Shown in pieces: positions 41,543 through 52,607 of a stretch of 64,000 nucleotides of DNA. Positions within the stretch are counted from its first letter, which is position 1. Each line of letters starts with the position of its first letter. Position numbers and translations under genes: made by a program. The DNA comes from Seminavis robusta. Its lineage: Eukaryota > Bacillariophyta > Bacillariophyceae > Naviculales > Naviculaceae. A model generated the notes under the pieces. It searched no databases and was not told the DNA's origin. It was given only the letters and a program-made list of their open reading frames with translations. The stretch is from NCBI GenBank assembly GCA_903772945.1, contig CAICTM010000307.1:1-64000 (forward strand), read 5' to 3'.

Positions 41543-44037
41543 CTAGCCAGTTGTATTGCACATCTCACATGCATCACACCCACACAGATTTGTAGAGGAG
41601 CAAGTAAAGTTGACCTTCTCCACATCATAACAAAATGTGTACAGACCATAATAGGTATTGCAGGTGTAGATCATGTCCCAAAGTCGATCACAGAGGCTGC
41701 CTGGAATAGATCCAGTTAGCGAGGTGTTTGATACAGTCAGGAGCTCCAACCCATCCAAGTCCGACAAGGCTTCGGGAATGCTGCCAGTCAGATTGGTATC
41801 ACCAAGACGGAGATCTGTCACCTTGCTCAAAAGCCCAAGCTCGGATGGTATGCTGCCAGAGAATCTGTTGTGATTGAGCCACATCTTCTCCATACTTGTT
41901 AGCAGGCCTAGCTCAGTGGGCAATGGTCCCTCTAGATTGTTGTGGTTCATAGTGAGAAATGTCAGCTGTCCCCAACTCTCAAAGATTGAGGCTGGAAGTG
42001 TTCCAGTGAAGCTGTTGCCATGCATCACAAACATGGACAAATCTGTCATTGAGGCAGGTATGAGAGACGCGTGTTGAGAACAATTCCAGCACCTCAGCAA
42101 CCAAACTTACTTGAAAGAAGTCCAAAATCTGTTGGCAATGTTCCCGTCATCTCATTTACATCAAGGTCCAGCCGTACCTGCTCAAACAAGATGGCCACCG
42201 TCACTATGTGAGTGATTCTGATCGGGGGGTAGAAATCAACAACCACGTCCGGACGTACCATGTTGGTCAGTAGGAACAGCTCGGTGGGCAAAGATCCAGT
42301 GATGTGGCATTCATACAGGTTGAGCTTTGATAGATTGGAGAGCATCCCAATTTCAGTGGGAATGGAACCATTGAACGGAACATAGGCGGTCAAAAATTCC
42401 TTCAATTTGGTCATTTGGCCAATCTCTGGCAGCAGGTCTCCTCCTGTGAGGCCTTTCAGGGCCTGAGCTCTCAATGTGACCATGTTGGTTAGCCTATAGA
42501 TCTCAGTGGGAAATGCTCCTGACAAGCCCACGCAATAAACCAAACTTAGAAAGCTCAGAGCCCCCATGTTTCCAATCTCACTAGGGATGGATCCTGTTAA
42601 GGGATTGTGACCCAATTCAAGTTCCTGAAGCAGGGAGAGCTTTCCAATCTCTGTGGGGATTTGGCCTGAATGGAGACTCCGGTCTGCATAAAACCTCAGG
42701 AGGTTTGTTAACAGACCAATCTCAGAGGGAATCACACCATAAAGGTTTTCATTGGACCCAACTTCCAGGTTCACCAATGAATTACTCAACAGGGAAATCT
42801 CTGGTGGGAGGGTTCCTTCCATGTTGTTCTCCGTAAAGACTAAATGCAGGTACTGCCCATCATCATCACACACAGAGTCTAGATACTGAAGTTCGGCTGT
42901 CACTTCTGTATTACCTTCAAACAGGAAAAAGTCCTCTTCACCACCAACAAGTTTCCTAACATACCAGGAACATTCATCCACGTCATAGCTGAGCCAATCC
43001 TCTTGGAGAATCCAATCTTCACCTCCTGTGCTGAAGTAGAACACAGCTAAGGCAAAACGTTGCTGGATTCTCCATTGGGGATAGGCCGTCCCGTTTGGGT
43101 CATTCAACAGCCAATCATAGGCCCTGGCTTGTGGAGAGCTGGGGTCTTTGAGTGCATTCAGTGTACTCATTGGCAGCCCGTCCCATGCAATGCTGAGAAT
43201 TGTCGGTGAGGTAGTCGGGGGTTCTGTTTTGGGTGATTCCACCCCACTGAGTGTAGGCTCTTCCAAATCTTGGTTATTTTCTGGGACTAGAACAGCAACG
43301 AGGATCATTATGATAGCAATAAGGAGGATTGCGGCAAGAAGCAAATACGTCTTGATTTGCTTCGTCCTTTGCACCCTTGTTCTCGCAGTTTCTTGTTCTG
43401 CGTCAACATTTTGGGCCTGCGGAAGTAGATGATGGGGTAGAGCTTCCTCGACTGGGTTGGCCACGGCCAATCCCCGGTCCATGCTTGCTGGAGATACTTC
43501 ATCATCATTATTTATCGGAGAGTCTTCAGGTTGTACAGCGTGATTCTTTGGATAAGGATGACATGCCAACTCTTCATCATCGTCATGGTCTTCACGAGTA
43601 GCTGCGAATTCCCGAGAGGGAGGAGCACCGACTAAGGAATGGCTAATGGTTTCGACCCTCTCGAGTTCCATGCCGGGTGTTGCAGAAAAGGCCCCAGGAC
43701 CCATCGAACTAAATTGTTGATGGATTGGTCGTAGTGATGGCATGGGCAATACGCCGTCGAGTATCTCGGCATTGTCTGTCAGGTTTGCCATAATATGACT
43801 TCCAGGCGTGACCTCCAATATTCCATTGATTGGATCGTAATCATCGGTGGATAATGCTACGTTCATAGCTTGGCTCAGAGGTGACTCGAACTCCTTGGCC
43901 TGCCTCAAACGCGACTCTGTTGCCTGAGCAACCTCCTCTAAGCCGTCCTTGCTCCCTCCCTTGGCCATGTCTTTTGGGACATCCGTTTCATCTTCTTCCT
44001 TCGTCATCAACCGTGCGTTTTTGGTTGGCTCTTCCAT
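41543..44037 (-). CDS. LRR-L: divergent type II membrane LRR protein
   Basis: ATG at 44037 (MEEPTKNARLMTKEEDE); an upstream in-frame ATG at 44205 would add 56 residues. Exons 44037-42259, 42177-42111 (67 nt) and 42042-41543 join in frame to 781 residues. Intron positions differ from LRR-A/D/E/H/I/P; here both interrupt LRRs after TNM and GLLS. The tail contains MGPGAFSATPGMELER, recalling the cluster's HPGAY...PGTDLQR, so the tails are homologous. A membrane helix lies at about 227-247 (YLLLAAILLIAIIMILVAVLV). The cap has RFALAVFYFSTGGEDW and DECSW. About 12 LRRs follow. The Cys-rich end CGCDACEMC replaces the CCDG tail of the others. It is an outgroup member, useful for dating the expansion. 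Confidence 0.85.
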
Positions 44038-45690
44038 CGTAGTTGTAGTTGTGAGTTGTAGTGGTACGGGAGTACGGTTGGATATAATAATTTCCAAAGC
44101 AATGGGCAATGGGTTTCTCAAACTCGAAGCTCGAAGGGCGCTGCTGTTGATGGGATCACTAGTAAGTTGATCACTGATGTCATTCCTCAAAGAACGCCGC
44201 AACATAAAACATTCCTTTCAGGTTGGTAAACGAGAACTCCGGATGAACGGAGAAACTGCACTGCTAGTAACAGATTCGGATACAATTGATCCTTTGGCCT
44301 TTGGAAAGCAGATTTATTTAATTTTTAGGCCCAGAAGAATTTTTCGCCTGCTGGGAAGAAAAGCTGAAGATACTAGCTAGACTACTGTAATGTTTTATTG
44401 TACCAGCTTTTCTAGCTAGCCAGCGCACAATGAAAGGGCCCGAAATGGCGATTTACACCAAATTCCCATTTATACTTGTGTTTCCGTTTTATATTTAGGT
44501 TTGGATCTTATATTTTGGTTTCGGGTTGATTTTTATAGTTAATTACCATAGTAATTTGGTTTCGATTTTATATTTAGTTAGGTATCGATTATATTTAGGT
44601 TTCGGTTTTATATTTAGGTTTCGAATTGATCAATTTGGTTGGATTCATAAAATCGTGATTTCCGGCCCTTTCAATCAGAGGAGAATTTCAATTCTGCAAG
44701 GGCGAAATTTGCACCAGAGAAAGACTTCAAAGAAAGATCAATTGTGCCCGAATCGAATCGGTAGAGGGAGATCTTCAACGTCTTCTGAAGAACCTGCCAT
44801 CTAAATATCACAACTGGTTGCAGAGCTGTTGCAGGAACCCAAACACCTCCTCAACCATATCATAGCTGCAGCAAAGTTCGGCAGGGCAAACAGCAGCATC
44901 ATGAGTGACCCTTGCCCATTCGGAAGATCTTTGCGTTGGGAAGTGGATTCTTCGTCTGATCCGGTTGCTGAAGCCCAGCTCCCTGTTCAAGCAAGTTGCC
45001 TTACACCCGAGTTGCCGCCACTCCAGGCCAAATACAAGGACCAACACAATGACTCACTCCTGGACCAACAGCTGGACCAACTTCAGATCAAACTCCAGAA
45101 CCCACCACTGGCTGATTGCCACACTGGCACTCCTGGACCAGCCAGTTGGCTGCTCGCCGCCAATGCAGCACTTGCTTTGTTGGAGGTGCAGGACTCATTC
45201 CAGGCCCATGAATACCGGTACCGGTAGGAGCTTTTTCGGACCTCCAGGCCACACTACCGGAACCGTACCAGTATCGGCCCCGCACCTCTCTCGCCGAGGT
45301 GTACGTACCATTCGATGCATGATCCTCGTTGACACTACATGTACGTGCAAGCAAGGCCTGGGGACGAACTTTGGAGCTCCACTATGCACACAGCTTTGGC
45401 TATACAAATTAGATCAGAGACCTTTGCTACAGAAATGCATTACTATTGCTTTTATTAAAGAGCTCAGTTGTCCGTCAGGAGTGCACCGGTAGGACTGACG
45501 AGCACAATCCAAAGCTGACCCCGTAAAAGCTCTCTCGTAACATGCAAACCACACGCGCCCACCATCTCTTTGGAAGGGACCACCGGAAACCCCAAACTAG
45601 CAAGATGCTGTCAACGAACGGAAAATAGATAAACAATCAAACACACAGAGGCACCAAACAACCCTGAGCCATTGAGCCCATTCCTGCGCC
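44038..45690. other. Intergenic between LRR-L and HSF-M
   Basis: It contains the MITE-like element (44432-44672). A plus-strand frame at 44829-45227 lacks a nearby ATG and any family sign. Nothing else is supported. Confidence 0.5.
44432..44672. mobile_element. MITE-like element, 23-bp TIRs, AAT target duplication
   Basis: The left end 44432-44454 (GAAAGGGCCCGAAAT...) and the inverted right end 44650-44672 match over 23 bp with three mismatches. Both flanks carry AAT directly outside the inverted repeats, fitting a 3-bp target-site duplication. The 195-bp interior is AT-rich with four or five degenerate TTATATTTAGGTTTCG units and has no ORF. It is a non-autonomous DNA transposon by structure; the superfamily is unassigned. 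Confidence 0.75.
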
Positions 45691-48345
45691 TTATTTGCCA
45701 CGAGTACTCCTTCGCAACGATCTCGTTTGGGGGGCGGCATCTGAGGATTCTTCTTGGGCCTCTGCGGCTTCTTTCTTTCCCCTCTTGCTTCTCGTGAGTC
45801 GGACTTCCTCTTCAGCCTGCTCCTCCTTCTCGCTTCCTTCTTCGTCATCGTCCCGCTTGCGCTTATTGCTTGTGTCCTTTCGCGTCTTACTGGTTGGCAG
45901 CACGCGTTCTTTGGATGCTTTCGTCGAAGCCTCATCCAGGTTGGGTTTCTCCGAAGATTCTTCTTCGTCTTTCGCCGCGTCTTCTTCGTCGTTCATGTCT
46001 TCATTCTTGTCTTCGGCATCCTCATCTTTCTTGCTCTCGGTATCACCATCTTCTTCGTCTTTCTTGTCTTCAGTCGATTCTTTAGAATCTTTCGCTGCCT
46101 CTTCTTCTTCGTCTTTCTTGTCTTCAGTTGCCTCGTTCCTGGCATCATCGCCTTCTTCGTCTTTTTGGTCTTCGGTTGGCTCTTCCTTGTCCTCGGCATC
46201 GCCAACTTCTTCGTCTTTCTTGTCTTCAGTTGGCTCTTCCTTGTCCTCAGCATCACCATCTTCTTCGTCTTTTATGTCTTCAGTTGGTTCTTCCTTGTCC
46301 TCGGCATCATCAACTTCTTCTTCCTTCTTGTCTTCTGTTGCATCTTTCTTGTCCTCGGCATCATCAACTTCTTCATCTTTCTTGTCTTCGGTTGATTCTT
46401 TCTGATCTTCGGCATCATCAAATTTTTCAGGGTCGTCTTCTTCTTCAGCCGATTCATTGTCTTTCTCCTTGTCCTCGACTCCAGCAGTGTCTTCCTTCTC
46501 TTCAGTTGGAGCAGCGTCCTTCATTTCAGTGTCTTCCTGCCCTTTGGCTTCGGACTCTGCCTCTTCCTTGTCGGCTTTGGCCTCCTCTTTTGCTGGTTCG
46601 GCTTCCGCCTTTTCCTTGTCGGTTTCGGCATCCTTCTCCTCAGTTGCCTCCATTGCCTTGTCGGTTTCGGCATCCTTCTCGCCGATGCCTTCCGTTTCCT
46701 TGTCTTCTTTTGGTGCTTCTTCCTTCTCGCCAGTCGACTCAGTCTTGGACTCTTCAGCAGGTTTTGCCTCGTCACTGCTCGCTGGCTTCTTGTCGTCGCC
46801 ATCGTCGTCAGTGGTAACTTTCTCTTCTTCCTTGTCGTCGGCACTAGGATGCTTGGGAGACATGGGGCCGCCACCCATCATTGGCGGCGCACCACCGCCC
46901 ATTTGCTGTTGCATTCCAAACTGTTGCGGGTACTGCATCGGATCCATGTGCCATCCACCGCCCTGAGCTGCAGCAGCCGCCTCGCCTTCCTTGCTCTCAC
47001 CTCTGCCGTTGTTGCTGTTATTGTTGTTGAAGTGAGCCATTTGCATTCTCATTTGCTGAGCCATGAATGCTTGTTGTTGAAGGTACTGCTGTTGCTGCCA
47101 CCACTGCTGCTGTTGCAACCAGGAAATCTGCTGCGGTGTGGCTCCCTGTTGACGGGCCATGGCAAGTTGTTGTTGGTGCATCGCCATCATTGGAGGAGGA
47201 ATCTGCGGAGCAAAGCCATCCATGGACATGTCATCGGGTTTCTTGTCGTCCGAGTCCTTCTTGTTCGGATCCGACTCATGATGATCACCATGCTTGCCGC
47301 CGTCGTCACCTTCTTTCTCATGCTGGCCATACTGAGCCATTGCCATTTGTTGTTGTTGCTGCTGCTGTTGAGCCATCATCATCATGTAATTCTGTTGCGC
47401 GTTGGCAAACATGGCCTGCTGACGAAGGACCGCTTGTTGTTGATTCATGGGTGGCAATGCACCAGCAGCCCCAGCACCCCACGCCTGTGCGGATTGTGCC
47501 GCCCCTCCTTTGCCTCCCTTCTTGGGACGGCCTCGACGACCTTCGCCCTTTTTGTTGTCCTCGGACATGAGTTTGACGAGGTGAGGCGCATCTCGTTTGA
47601 AGTTGATGTTCTTGAACGCCATACTAGCGTTGTCAGTCGCATTCATGGGGTGGGAAAAGAAGCGACGAAAGCCCCTGGAGTTGATGGAATGGAGTTGTGA
47701 GAGGCACTGTGAGAATTGGACGACAAAACTAGCTAGTAGAGGGATGGCTCTTCCAACCAACAGCAGACTTGACTTACCATCTGTTGAGGTTCCTGGTGAT
47801 ACTGGTGAACTTGTTTCCACGAAAGTACTTGTTGAGCACCCTATCTTCAAAGAGAGGTTTGTTGATCCCAAAGGAGTCCCCTTCAGGGAGCCAAAAGATG
47901 GCCTGTGGTTCACACTTGTACTGAAGCAGTCTCATGAGCTTTTCCGGAAAGGATGGCGCCGTATCAATCACTTTGCGCATCTTTGCCACATCTGTCACTC
48001 CATCCTTTACCACTTCGGCAATACTCAAGCCATCTCCTACAGCCGGTGCTGCAGGTTCGTCTTTCTTGGCTGCCTCTGGCATCTTGCTGTCCTCTGGTTT
48101 AGCAGCAGCAGCAGCCATTGGCTCTTCACCACTTCCATCGTCCTTTGGTTTGCCCGTCACGGTGGCAATGGGTTGATCGTCCTCGTCTGACCCCGCCTCG
48201 CGACCGGTGCGGGCTGCCGCAGCGTATGTAGAAAACGTACCAGAGTGAGTTCGAGTGGTTCGAATGCGCCGTGCGCGCCAATTCTCAAAGAAAACATAGC
48301 AAAAAATGAAGGCGACTTACCGGACGAACGGGTCGACCTTGTCAT
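45691..48345 (-). CDS. HSF-M: heat-shock-factor-type transcription factor
   Basis: Exons 48345-48321 (25 nt), 48213-47778 and 47674-45691 join in frame to 814 residues, beginning MTRSTRSSARTGREAGSD. The HSF DNA-binding domain spans about 97-190: FPEKLMRLLQYKCEPQAIFW, a DSFGIN turn, YFRGNKFTSITRNLNRWGF (recognition helix) and NINFKRDAPHL. A basic RRGRPKKGG follows, possibly a nuclear signal or AT-hook. Then come Gln/Met-rich stretches (QQQQQQQ) and a C-terminal half of about eight 18-residue acidic repeats (DAEDKEEPTEDKKDEE type). It ends with a basic TRSKRGKK...RRSTRGK. No clear HR-A/B trimerisation coiled coil is seen in its usual place. It should bind promoter elements in the nucleus; whether heat is the signal is unknown. 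Confidence 0.87.
46000..46450 (-). repeat. About eight 54-bp acidic coding repeats in HSF-M
   Basis: Units encode variants of VDDAEDKKDATEDKKEEE (18 residues). Most are in register; one or two have lost codons. They are purine-rich on the coding strand and imperfect, so likely of intermediate age. Confidence 0.8.
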
Positions 48346-49213
48346 TGTCAAGGCTATCAATAATAAGGAGAGACTTGTTGCTGGTGTTGTTGTTGTTGTT
48401 GTTGTTGCTGGACTGGAGAGGGTTGTTGATGTCAAGGTGAGGTTTGTTGCGGTGAAGAAAGGAAATGAGATTTTGCCATTGGAGCTGTTCGCTAGAGAAC
48501 CTCTAATCCTTTTCACAGGAGGGCTGGCTCGTAGGGACATAAGGGGTGCACTTCTAAATGATTATCTTCCAAGACAATGCGTTGCCGATGCGACATGTCT
48601 AAATCTTCCGATTCCTTAATAGATTTAGAGGGAAGTTAAATGGATTTGCCTAAGTAATTTTACTGTACAAAATGCAGTAGTTGGTTCTCTAATTCTTGCG
48701 GTTCAACGGAACAGACTATGGCAGTAAGGGTCATTTGCCAACATGATCTCTCATAGTCCAAATCATCTTCTTGGACTTAAGACGCGTCCCTCGTACGTCA
48801 GTCTGTCCTTCGAGGCGGTTTTGGCTTGCCAACTTCCGTCATCTCGGTGTTCAAGAAGAGTCGAGTCGAGTCAAAGAAGCCACAAGAGTGGAGAGCTCGT
48901 GATGTCACTCTCCACCTCAGCAAAACTGTGCTGCTCGTCCTTTTGTGAGAAGCCTTCTTTGTGATCATTCATTGTAGGCCCATTTTGACGCTCTCTCCTC
49001 CACCATCCACCCGAAGACTGCACAGAACAGCTCGTTGTTTGCCCCGCACTTCCGCGAAAATTTACTTAATTAATAACTTCGCTCTCTGGCTTTAGGATCG
49101 CTCCAGACGCAGCAAGTAAGTCAAAAGTCAAGTCCAGGCTTCATGCACAATGCACAGCACACTGTATGTACCGGTACGCTTGAGATACCCCTGCTAATAA
49201 CCAGTTAGATAGC

Positions 49214-49235
49214 AGCTAGCTAGCTAGCTAGCTAG
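49214..49235. repeat. (GCTA)n tetranucleotide run
   Basis: Twenty-two bases of uninterrupted CTAG/GCTA repeat, the longest of many similar short runs in the intergenic DNA of this window. Confidence 0.85.
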
Positions 49236-52060
49236 AGCCTGTCATGCCAGTCCTGGTTTCTGCGCAACAGAGAACACATCATCCCCTTACCAAGACTTTT
49301 ACTGCTCCTCCAGTAATTACTGAGTACTTGAGCAGCTGGATTGAGAAGCTCAGCGTCTTTTCATCTTCTTCTTTATCAATCAATCGATAAACTATAAATT
49401 GCTGCGTGGAAACAGAGCTGGTAGCAGTATGGTGGCCAAACGGCGGCCAAACAGCAATTACCAATAATATAATAATTACTGTACGACTGTAGTCTACCTG
49501 GTACAGCTGCAATCAACCCAATCGCTTTTCACTTCTGCTTCATCTTATTGTAAGTTAGTTGATGAGCTAGACGTCTAGACCTGGAGTTGGTGAACAGCCG
49601 AGCTCAAGAGGAGATTGGTGAAAAGCGAACCACGAAAACGCACATAGTTCTTTAGTTTTGGTGGTCAACGCTCAGTAACTTCATGGTGCTCTTCATGGAC
49701 AGTGGACAGTGCGGCTTATCGATCCCAACTTCGAAGCGAGCTTTTACAATGATACCGGTACATGCATCTGGTATCTGGTCCGGTCTTGTTTATTCCATTT
49801 ACAGGACATGTTCCATTCTTCGCACTGGTGCTTGATGCTTGGTGCCATTATTTATTTACTTGCACCTTCTCGCCAATATTTATTTATTTGCTCTTCTTTT
49901 TGTTGGAGGAGCAACGCAGTACAGACAGAAACAGAGATTTCCACTGGGATAAATCGGCTGGTAATCTCGGTGAGATCTTCTGATCCATTTAAGTCTATAT
50001 TTTCCGCTGTAACATCAACTTTGCACTCACTTGCACTCACTTGCAGTGTTACAGCTATGTTACTAAGCAGGTTTTGCTCCAAAACGAGTCACGACAGAAA
50101 GCAAGAAGACTGAAGAAGCAGGAATTCTCCAAAAAGCATCTTTTCACCCTTTTTGATTGGATTTAAAAAGGAGTGCTGATGTTGGACACTACTACTAGTT
50201 TAGTAGGGCCTTTTTTTGGTTTGGCCATCCCCAAAAGGAAGTTAAACTGTGTTCTGTGTTGCTTGACCATTGAATCGATTCGATGCATCTGCATCTTCAG
50301 AGAGCTCTTCACCAGAGTACTAGTAACACGACTGTCACAGACTCTTGTCACTCAGTCCAATTCTAAAGTACTAGCTAGCTAGCTAGGTGGTTCAGTTGGA
50401 TAGCTGTTGGATTGACTTGTTGAGGCTCGAAAGCTCCAGCTCTCCATCCTCGAAAATTCAAGATCCCACGAGCTCTAGACTAGTACTGGTATCGGTAGGG
50501 GCAAAAGTTTACTCCGGAGTACTAGATGGTAGTAGTCAAGTTTATCATAGCATGAGTTTTTTTTACGCCCTATTTTATCAGTGGTTACGCTGGTTCCGTA
50601 CTCAAAGCAAATCGAATCATTCAATCTGATCTTTTGGGGGCAATTCCGTCACTGTCAAAGATTTTTGTATCTTCTTCCTACGGGGCTACGGGCTGTTGCA
50701 TTTCAAGTGCGGCAGTGCACTGGACCAAAAGGTCGAATAAGTAATCCATGCCAATGCAGGATTCCGCAGTTCTACTGTTCTGGAGGTCTGCAGAATGTGA
50801 AGCTTTGGGCGGAAATAATGTCCGACTTGCTTCGTTCGAGTTCGCATAATTCTCCACTTGCAAAAGGTATAAAGAGGTAAAAACACCAAGAGTCATCCCT
50901 GCCTTTGTTCTGCACAGCGGTACTGTGAACACTGGGGGATACCTTGGAAGTCCCAGTATTGAGATTCCACTTGTGGTGTCTCTTGTTCTCTTGTTGTTTG
51001 TCGTTTGGCCACTTACTCGTACTATTAATACAGTCAGCTAGCTATTAGCTGGTACCTGGTAATAGTAGCTAGCTACGCTAGCAAGGTAGCCAAAAGCACT
51101 ATGATAACATAACTACTCAGATCTAGAGTCTGGGAGTAGTACTGACTTAAAAACAGCGCAATAATTCTACTAGTATATTCAGTAGTACTCTTACTGTAGG
51201 TTTGGGAGTTGGGAGTGGTTTGGGGTATAATACCACCGTCACGGGTGACCTCAGCTGTTTTCCTTGAAGGAACAGAAAAAATTATTATACCCGTAGCCAG
51301 GACATTCTCTCAGTAGGAGTAATATGTGCGACAAACTATCTCTCCTAGCTAGCTAGAGTTTCTGCTCGGAGACTGGGATCGGAGTGCTTTGGTTTTAAAG
51401 CGTCGTTGAAAGACTTTTTGGTGAGAAGTTAGACTGTCACTCAAGTTATTTATTCTGGAGTGCGATGGTTGAATTGCCAAAGGTCGGTGCAGTCAGAATG
51501 CCAGAAGATCTCATTGATCCAAGACTTGAGACACACATCATTAATTTTTGCCTAGCTCGCTCGGTCACAGCAAAGCTCAGCAACCATTGCAGTGCCAACG
51601 ACAACTTTTCACCGCTGAGACAGCTGTGAGACAAATAAAGGAGTCAAGTAAGTAAAAGCTAAGGAGCACCGGTTAGCTCCGGTTCCCACTGGATCTGCCA
51701 AGCTATCTGCCACTACTCCTGATACTGGCGGTTGGCGACTGAGAGCGGCCAGTCGAACTGGGAGATCATACTAGTTAGTTGAGGCTATGATTTAACAGGT
51801 GGTGATGCAGGTCGGAAGGCCTTCCTCTTCTGTCTAGAGGCTCTTTTGTTGGAGAAATCTGCTTGGTACGATGTGACATCTTCCCCCTGCTGTGTAGGCT
51901 CGCTACAGTAGTCTACAGGGGCTCTACAGGCAAGAATCTATGGACCACAGTTCGGTTGAACTTTGAGCTTCGAAGAGAGGACAGCGGTTGTCCAAGCGAA
52001 CAAGAACCACGCCATGCCTGTGCTTTGAGACCAGCCATTCGAGAATCCTTCGTATGTAGG

Positions 52061-52301
52061 TTTGTACCAGGTTGGGTCTTTGTGTTTTTCTCTCGTATGT
52101 AGACTTGTACCAGCGCCGATTCGACCGCTAAAATCTGTGTAGGTCTGGTACAAACATCCACAGGCACTCCCTTTTTGTACCAGCTCTACAGGGCTCTACG
52201 CAGTCTTCAAAGACTCCACTTTTGTACCAGGGCTACACAGCCTACGCAGATTAGTTTTGTACTGGATGTACACAAATCCTACGTTCTATTTTTTGTACTG
52301 G
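52061..52301. repeat. Cluster of TTTGTACCAG motifs before HSF-N
   Basis: TTTGTACCAG occurs at 52061, 52174 and 52221. Close variants occur at 52103 (ACTTGTACCAG), 52256 and 52292 (TTTGTACTGG), and one inverted copy at 52145 (CTGGTACAAA). Several are followed by a CTACA(C/G) block and CCTACG. The spacing is irregular (about 30-75 bp). The cluster ends about 300 bp before the HSF-N ATG, so it could be a binding-site array or a decayed repeat. Confidence 0.65.
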
Positions 52302-52607
52302 AGCTACACAAAATCCTACGAGACTTTCTGAGTCTCCCAGCAAACCTCGCAAACCCAAAAATCACTCTCCAAGCCAAAACTCTCAAAAAATTTGCTTTTT
52401 GCTTCCCTTGCCAAGCAAAAACTCACTTGTTGACTTGACCCGAGCCAACAAAACTCTCTACCAACCTTACTCAAAGTCAACCATCATACACTTGGTGGTT
52501 CTTTGCGTTGTTGCTTCTCATCCCCCCATCCCATCAGCAAGATTACGACAAACGGCAACGATCGTGCCCATCAGCAGCCACAGGAAGAGCAGAGTGAAGT
52601 GTCGACC

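Larger units (their letters stand above)
48346..52607. other. Gene-poor 4.3-kb interval between two HSF genes
   Basis: No supported gene. It should contain both HSF promoters. It holds CTAG-rich runs (49214-49235, near 50369, 51050, 51345) and the GTACCAG repeat cluster (52061-52301). I found no convincing three-unit GAA/TTC heat-shock element by eye near either start. Confidence 0.55.

Noticed and set aside
44829-45227. 132-codon plus-strand frame as a gene
   Set aside because: It opens without ATG, has no domain or repeat, and a shorter ATG-initiated part shows no family sign.
50391-50465. tRNA-like opening GGTGGTTCAGTTGGATAGC
   Set aside because: No matching acceptor stem, T-loop or anticodon arm could be built by eye.
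48346-52607. Divergent HSF interval as a heat-shock-element-rich promoter
   Set aside because: No convincing run of three alternating GAA/TTC units was found near either start.
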